Source of the DNA: an uncultured Collinsella sp.
GTDB lineage: Bacteria; Actinomycetota; Coriobacteriia; Coriobacteriales; Coriobacteriaceae
DNA length: 10,056 nucleotides
Direction of reading: 5' to 3'
Assembly: GCA_900541125.1 (NCBI GenBank)
Contig: UQIK01000039.1
Span: forward strand, 1-10,056
Below are positions 6,707-10,056 of the stretch, one piece after another. Position 1 is the first letter of the stretch, and each line of letters begins with the position of its first letter. The notes under the pieces were generated by a model. It was given only the letters and a program-made list of their open reading frames with translations, did no database searches and was not told the origin of the DNA. Position numbers and translations under genes: made by a program.

Positions 6707-7783
6707 CTAGAACTGGTTCAAGAACCTCATGTCACCAGTCATCAACGTTCGCAGGTCGGGCAGGTCGTAGCGCAGTGCCGCGACGCGCTCGGCGCCAATA
6801 CCAAAGGCGAAGCCGGTGTACTTCTCGGGGTCGATGCCGCAGTTGATCAGGACGTTGGGGTCGACCATGCCGCAGCCCAGGATCTCGATCCAGCCGCTGT
6901 GCTTGCAGAAGTTGCAGCCCTTGCCGCCGCAGACGTGGCAGCTCACGTCCACCTCGCAGCTAGGCTCGGTGAAGGGGAAGAAGTGCGGACGGTAGCGCGT
7001 CTTGCGGTCCTCGCCAAACATGCACTTAACAAAGTAGTCGAGCGTGCCCTTCAGGTCGCCAAAGGTGATACCCTCGTCGACGACCAGGCCCTCGATCTGG
7101 TTGAACTGCGGCAGGTGGCAGGCGTCGGCCGTATCGGGACGGTAGACGGTGCCCGGGCAGATCATGTAGATGGGCGGCTTCTGCGACTCCATGGTGTGGA
7201 TCTGTACGCCCGAGGTCTGGGTGCGCAGCAGCACGTCGGACTCGCCATGGGCGTGAGCCTCGGGGTGCGCGACGCTGCCGGGGTTGTTATCGACCACGTA
7301 GAAGGTATCGCGGGCCGAGCGGCTCGGGTGATCCATGGGGGCGTTGAGCGCAGTGAAGTTGTAGTAGGAAGTATCGACCATGGGGCCGGACTCGACGGTG
7401 TAGCCGATGCCGCAGAAGATGTCCTCGGCCTCCTCGATGATCTGCTTGATCAGGTGCTGGTGACCGATCTGCGGACGGATGCCCGGCAGCGTGATGTCGA
7501 CGGCCTCGTGCTCGAGTGCGTGCTTGAGGGCGGCGGCCTTCATCTCGGTGGTGCGCTCGTCGAGCATGCCCTCGATCAGCTGGCGCATCTCGTTGGCGCG
7601 CTTGCCCATCATGGGACGATCCTCGGGGGCGAGTTTGCCCATCATGCGCATCAGGCCGGTGATACGGCCTTTGCGACCGAGCAGCTCAACGCGCGCAGCC
7701 TCGAGCTTGGCGGCGTCGTCGGCGCTAGTGACGAGCTCCTTGGCCTCTTCCTCGAGTTTGACCAGATCATCAATCAGACTCAT
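6707..7783 (-). CDS. pheS: Phenylalanine--tRNA ligase alpha subunit
   Basis: Catalytic alpha subunit of phenylalanyl-tRNA synthetase, which joins Phe to tRNA-Phe using ATP. It has 358 residues. The first 90 or so form the coiled-coil tRNA-binding arm (EEEAKELV... RKGRITGLMRMMGKL). The class II core follows, with motif 2 at YRPDTADACHLPQFNQIEGL (214-233) and motif 3 at GFAFGIGAERVA (324-335). The substrate-pocket signatures FFPFTEPS and GCGMVDPNVL are present. A Cys cluster, CHVCGGKGCNFC (C282, C285, C290, C293), sits between them and should bind zinc; the E. coli protein lacks it, but many Gram-positive PheS proteins have it. The start ATG at 7783 (MSLIDDL) has AAGGGAAG just upstream. The frame is open for another 61 codons upstream, but that part is the T-box leader and is not coding. 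Confidence 0.98.
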   Translation of the reverse strand: MSLIDDLVKLEEEAKELVTSADDAAKLEAARVELLGRKGRITGLMRMMGKLAPEDRPMMGKRANEMRQLIEGMLDERTTEMKAAALKHALEHEAVDITLPGIRPQIGHQHLIKQIIEEAEDIFCGIGYTVESGPMVDTSYYNFTALNAPMDHPSRSARDTFYVVDNNPGSVAHPEAHAHGESDVLLRTQTSGVQIHTMESQKPPIYMICPGTVYRPDTADACHLPQFNQIEGLVVDEGITFGDLKGTLDYFVKCMFGEDRKTRYRPHFFPFTEPSCEVDVSCHVCGGKGCNFCKHSGWIEILGCGMVDPNVLINCGIDPEKYTGFAFGIGAERVAALRYDLPDLRTLMTGDMRFLNQF

Positions 7784-7869
7784 GTCTTCCCTTTCGTCTC
7801 TCGCGTTCCCCGCTTGCCGAGGCGGCTGCCGCCGTCTGACGTTGCGAAAACGCGGCCCGGTTCGGTAAC

Positions 7870-7909
7870 AAAAAACCGCCCTCGGGCATGTACATTGCCC
7901 AAGGACGGT
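7870..7909 (-). terminator. T-box intrinsic terminator
   Basis: 14-base arms, ACCGTCCTTGGGCA and TGCCCGAGGGCGGT (two G-U pairs), close a 7-base loop and are followed by a run of about six U on the minus strand. The arms lie immediately after the antiterminator motif, as in transcription-attenuating T-boxes. Confidence 0.9.
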
Positions 7910-8155
7910 TGAATTCCGCGGTACCACCTTGTTTGACCCGGCGGATGTCTGGCCCGCCGTGCCCACTCTGCGCCCCTTGTCGCGAGGCTCACGGCTTCCC
8001 TACTGGAGCTTCGCTGCCACCGGCCGCGCGCCCGTTGAGGTCGCTGCTCGGGAGTGAACGCTTGGCCCTTGCCACCGCAGGAAGGCTTGCAGCCCATGAC
8101 CTTCCCTCTCTTGCCGGCGACACGGCGGGCAAAACCCTCTCCGTCAACGCATTGG
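7870..8155 (-). ncRNA. T-box leader (riboswitch) controlling pheST
   Basis: Leader RNA that senses uncharged tRNA-Phe. On the minus strand it contains the canonical T-box antiterminator sequence AAGGTGGTACCGCGG (7930-7916), whose UGGU core pairs with the free tRNA acceptor end. This is followed directly by an intrinsic terminator (7909-7870). The 5' half (about 8150-8040) can form Stem I: GGAG at 8142-8139 can pair with CUCC at 8054-8051, and an apical hairpin GGAAGG/CCTTCC lies inside. A UUC triplet followed by A at 8058-8056 is in the right place for the specifier, and UUC is a Phe codon. The T-box and terminator are clear; the exact Stem I fold and the specifier are my reading by eye. Charged tRNA should give termination; uncharged tRNA should give readthrough into pheS. 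Confidence 0.93.
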
Positions 8156-8160
8156 GCTAT

Positions 8161-8169
8161 AGGATAACA
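8161..8169 (-). promoter_or_regulatory. Probable promoter of the T-box-pheST operon (extended -10)
   Basis: On the minus strand TGTTATCCT provides a 4/6 -10 hexamer (TATCCT) with the extended TG. The predicted start near 8154 is just before the expected 5' side of T-box Stem I. No recognisable -35 is present, so confidence is modest. Confidence 0.45.
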
Positions 8170-8287
8170 CATTTCGCGAGCGCATCGCCGCGTTCCGTTT
8201 TGTTCGCACTGGGTACAAAGCAGGTAGCTGTGCAAACTTGCCGCGCACCCGCCTGCGGCGCTCGGCCTGCGAGATTAAGGATACGGT

Positions 8288-9844
8288 ATGGGAAAGAAAC
8301 TCGATAAGAAGGCCCAGGCCGCCGTGGCAAAGGCTGCCAAGGGCGTCAAAAAGTTCCGCAAACTCGAGGGCAAGCTGTGGACTCGCGAGTACCTGCTCAA
8401 GATTGCCGAGTTCGATGGAGCGACGATCGCTCCTGTCAACGGCGCTGCCGCCCGTGCCGACGCCATGGGCACGCTTGCCGGCGAACATCACAAGCTGCTG
8501 ACCAGCGAGAAGTCCGTTGAGCTCGTACGCTCGTTAGCGCGCGAGACGGTTGCAGGCGGACACGTAGACGACCCGCAGCTGCTCGACGAGATCCGTGTGC
8601 TCGGCCGCGACCAGCGCGAGGCAAGCGCTATTCCTACCGAGGAGGCCGAGGCCTGGACCAGGCTCACCTGCGAGGCCGACGCCGTGTGGCACAAGGCCAA
8701 GACGGCCAACGACTGGGCGAGCTTTGAGCCCTATGTGGATAGAATCGTCGCCCAACTTAAGCATCAGGCCGAACTCATGGACCCCAAGCGCGACCCATAC
8801 GACGTTTGGCTCGACCAGTACGAGCGCGGCCTTTCCGCCAAGAGCTTCGACGCGTTTTGTGACGAGGTCAAGGCCACGGTCGTGCCGCTCGTGCACGCCA
8901 TCGGCGAGCGCGGCCAGCAGCCGAGTGCCGACTTTTTGCACGCCCACGTACCCGAGGCTGCCCAGCGTGCCATGAGCTTCGACCTGATGAAGCTCGTCGG
9001 CCTGAACCTGGACGACACCACGCTTGCCTTTACCGAGCACCCGTTTAGCGAGGGCTTTGCCGTGGGTGACGCGCGCATCGCGACACACATCTACGAGGAC
9101 GATTGCATCTCCAACGTCTACAGCATCATCCACGAGGCGGGGCACACCATGTACGAGCTGGGCGTCAATCCCGCCTATGCGCGCACCTGCCTGGAGGGCG
9201 GCACCTCCATGGGCATCCACGAGAGCCAGAGCCGCTTCTTTGAGAACACCGTGGGCCGCAGCCGTGCCTTTATGGGACCGCTGCTCGAGGTGCTGCGCCG
9301 CCACGCACCCGAGGTCTACGGCGACGTCGACGAGGACACGCTCTACCACGCCGTGAACATCGCGCAGCCTTCGCTGATCCGCACCGAGGCCGACGAGCTC
9401 ACCTATCCGCTGCACGTTATGGTGCGCTACGAGATCGAGCGCATGCTGTTTGCCGGCGAGGCCACGGCCAAGGACATCCCCGTGCTTTGGAATCGCTTTA
9501 TGGATGAGTACCTGGGCATTCCCGTTCCCGACGACACGCACGGCTGCCTACAGGATACGCACTGGAGCGGCGGCTCGTTTGGCTACTTCCCCACGTATGC
9601 GCTGGGCAGTGCCTACGATGCCATGTTTGTGCCGGCCATGTGCCGCGACGGTGTCGACCTTAACGGCGCCTGCGCGAGCGGCGACCTGACACCTGTCCGC
9701 GCCTGGCTGGGCGAGCACATTTGGCAGTGGGGCCGCGCCAAGGACGCGCCGGAGCTCATCAAGGGCGCGTGCGGCATGGCGTTCGATGCCCGCTACTACT
9801 GCAGCTACCTGCAGGACAAGTTCACCACGCTCTACGAGCTGTAA
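8288..9844 (+). CDS. M32 family metallocarboxypeptidase (carboxypeptidase Taq type)
   Basis: Cytoplasmic zinc (or cobalt) peptidase that removes C-terminal residues from peptides, probably for peptide recycling. It has 518 residues, in the usual M32 range of about 490-520. The active site is intact: HEAGH at 282-286 (His282, catalytic Glu283, His286), with the third metal ligand Glu312 in HESQSRFFENTVGRS, exactly 29 residues after Glu283 as in the archaeal Pfu enzyme. Other family blocks are DARIATHIYEDD (about 261-272), SLIRTEADELTYPLHVMVRYEIE (from 362) and WSGGSFGYFPTYALG (426-440). The N-terminal WDQ-MP-type block is altered here (EFDGATIAPVNG, 41-52). There is no signal peptide. The ATG at 8288 follows AAGGA by six bases. 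The gene is divergent from the pheST leader and is followed by its own strong terminator, so it is probably a single-gene transcript. I see no convincing promoter in the region between the two. Confidence 0.95.
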   Translation: MGKKLDKKAQAAVAKAAKGVKKFRKLEGKLWTREYLLKIAEFDGATIAPVNGAAARADAMGTLAGEHHKLLTSEKSVELVRSLARETVAGGHVDDPQLLDEIRVLGRDQREASAIPTEEAEAWTRLTCEADAVWHKAKTANDWASFEPYVDRIVAQLKHQAELMDPKRDPYDVWLDQYERGLSAKSFDAFCDEVKATVVPLVHAIGERGQQPSADFLHAHVPEAAQRAMSFDLMKLVGLNLDDTTLAFTEHPFSEGFAVGDARIATHIYEDDCISNVYSIIHEAGHTMYELGVNPAYARTCLEGGTSMGIHESQSRFFENTVGRSRAFMGPLLEVLRRHAPEVYGDVDEDTLYHAVNIAQPSLIRTEADELTYPLHVMVRYEIERMLFAGEATAKDIPVLWNRFMDEYLGIPVPDDTHGCLQDTHWSGGSFGYFPTYALGSAYDAMFVPAMCRDGVDLNGACASGDLTPVRAWLGEHIWQWGRAKDAPELIKGACGMAFDARYYCSYLQDKFTTLYEL

Positions 9845-9866
9845 GGCATAACCGACACGCCAACGC

Positions 9867-9908
9867 AAAGGGGACGCCGCGGAACCAATCCGCAGCGTCC
9901 CCTTTTTT
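9867..9908 (+). terminator. Intrinsic terminator of the M32 carboxypeptidase gene
   Basis: GGGGACGC pairs with GCGTCCCC. After one C-A mismatch, GCGGA pairs with TCCGC around an ACCAA loop. The stem runs into six T on the plus strand. It lies 23 bases after the stop codon. On the minus strand it would end in only three U, so it is mainly a plus-strand terminator. Confidence 0.93.
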
Positions 9909-9909
9909 C

Positions 9910-9937
9910 ACCCAATAACTAGGTACCCAATGACTAG
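9910..9937. repeat. Tandem 15-base repeat, two copies
   Basis: ACCCAATAACTAG and ACCCAATGACTAG (13 bases, one difference) are separated by GT, giving a period of 15. The repeat starts directly after the carboxypeptidase terminator. Because 15 is a multiple of three, the minus strand reads LVIGY-LVIG before a stop, but there is no start codon or ribosome binding site, so this is not called as coding. Confidence 0.6.
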
Positions 9938-9976
9938 TTCGTTGACGCTAATGTCTTGGCAACATCAGCGAAAACG

Positions 9977-10042
9977 ACCCTAAGCGAGCAAGGTGACGTG
10001 AAATCAGAACCACCCTTAAAAAGGGTGGTTTGCTCTTAGGGT
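9977..10042. repeat. Nested inverted repeat (imperfect outer arms, perfect inner hairpin)
   Basis: The inner stem is perfect: AACCACCCTT (10008-10017), an AAA loop, AAGGGTGGTT (10021-10030). The outer arms ACCCTAAG (from 9977) and CTTAGGGT (to 10042) also pair. They are extended inward by AGCAA/TTGCT, with two extra bases (CG) on the left side. Neither strand has a U tract after the inner stem, so it is not a standard terminator. Together with the tandem repeat, it accounts for most of the gene-free right end of the window. Confidence 0.65.
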
Positions 10043-10056
10043 ATAACCCACGGGCC

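Noticed and set aside
7821..7833. GC-rich palindrome GGCGGCTGCCGCC in the pheS leader
   Set aside because: A very short hairpin with no U tract and no overlap with the ribosome binding site; likely chance in GC-rich DNA.
6899..7912. Long plus-strand open frame opposite pheS and the T-box
   Set aside because: It covers both a real gene and a structured RNA leader on the other strand; it is a shadow frame.
7780..8235. Minus-strand open frame of 151 codons just upstream of pheS
   Set aside because: It overlaps the T-box antiterminator and terminator, which explain the sequence; the peptide is Arg/Gly-rich and unlike any family.
8170..8287. Promoter for the M32 carboxypeptidase gene
   Set aside because: Candidates such as TACAAA at 8214-8219 have no -35 at proper spacing, so none can be supported by eye.
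8534..9541. Long minus-strand open frame opposite the M32 carboxypeptidase
   Set aside because: The plus-strand product has an intact M32 active site and full family length; the minus-strand reading is low-complexity and unrecognisable.
1..10056. CRISPR array, tRNA or rRNA genes, insertion sequence or phage genes
   Set aside because: No regularly spaced repeats, no tRNA-like cloverleaf or rRNA sequence, and no transposase or integrase motifs were seen on either strand.

Overview
The window reads as chromosomal core DNA from a high-GC actinobacterium. The best guess is a gut Coriobacteriia, of the Collinsella/Olsenella type. The basis is GC-rich codon use, an N-terminal MPSWNIH protein family that I associate with this class, long-form nickel/cobalt CbiM, and a T-box ahead of pheST. 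This is inference, because there is no rRNA or other marker gene here. Seven protein genes are supported: six complete and one cut by the left edge.

Layout: (1) bases 2-301, + strand, the 3' end of a gene whose C-terminus resembles DUF559/Vsr-like endonuclease tails. It runs head-on into (2) 298-1146, - strand, a 282-residue zinc-phospholipase-C-like protein; the two stop codons overlap. (3) 3943 down to 1227, - strand, a three-gene ECF-type metal uptake operon: CbiM (fused to a CbiN/PDGLE-like tail), CbiQ and CbiO. Its control region holds a good sigma-70-type promoter (4039-4067) and a perfect inverted repeat, GTGTTAC-N14-GTAACAC (4001-4028). This matches the NikR operator form I recall from comparative genomics, so the operon is probably a nickel importer (nikMN-Q-O) despite the usual 'cobalt' label. 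(4) 7783 down to 4190, - strand, pheS and pheT, the two subunits of phenylalanyl-tRNA synthetase. They are preceded by a T-box leader (about 8155-7870) with a canonical antiterminator sequence and an intrinsic terminator. They end at a terminator (4050-4080) whose loop contains the -35 element of the next operon. (5) 8288-9844, + strand, divergent from pheST, an M32 (Taq-type) metallocarboxypeptidase followed by a strong terminator. (6) 9909-10056, no supported gene; it holds a 15-base tandem repeat and a nested inverted repeat.

How the parts work together: uncharged tRNA-Phe should allow readthrough of the T-box terminator and raise PheST output. Nickel, through a NikR-like repressor that is not in the window, would shut off the CbiMQO importer. 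The phospholipase-like gene has its own likely promoter after the transporter genes, so a shared function is not established. I did not find a convincing new system. The most informative signals are the NikR-type operator, the interlocked terminator and promoter, and the repeat-rich right end.
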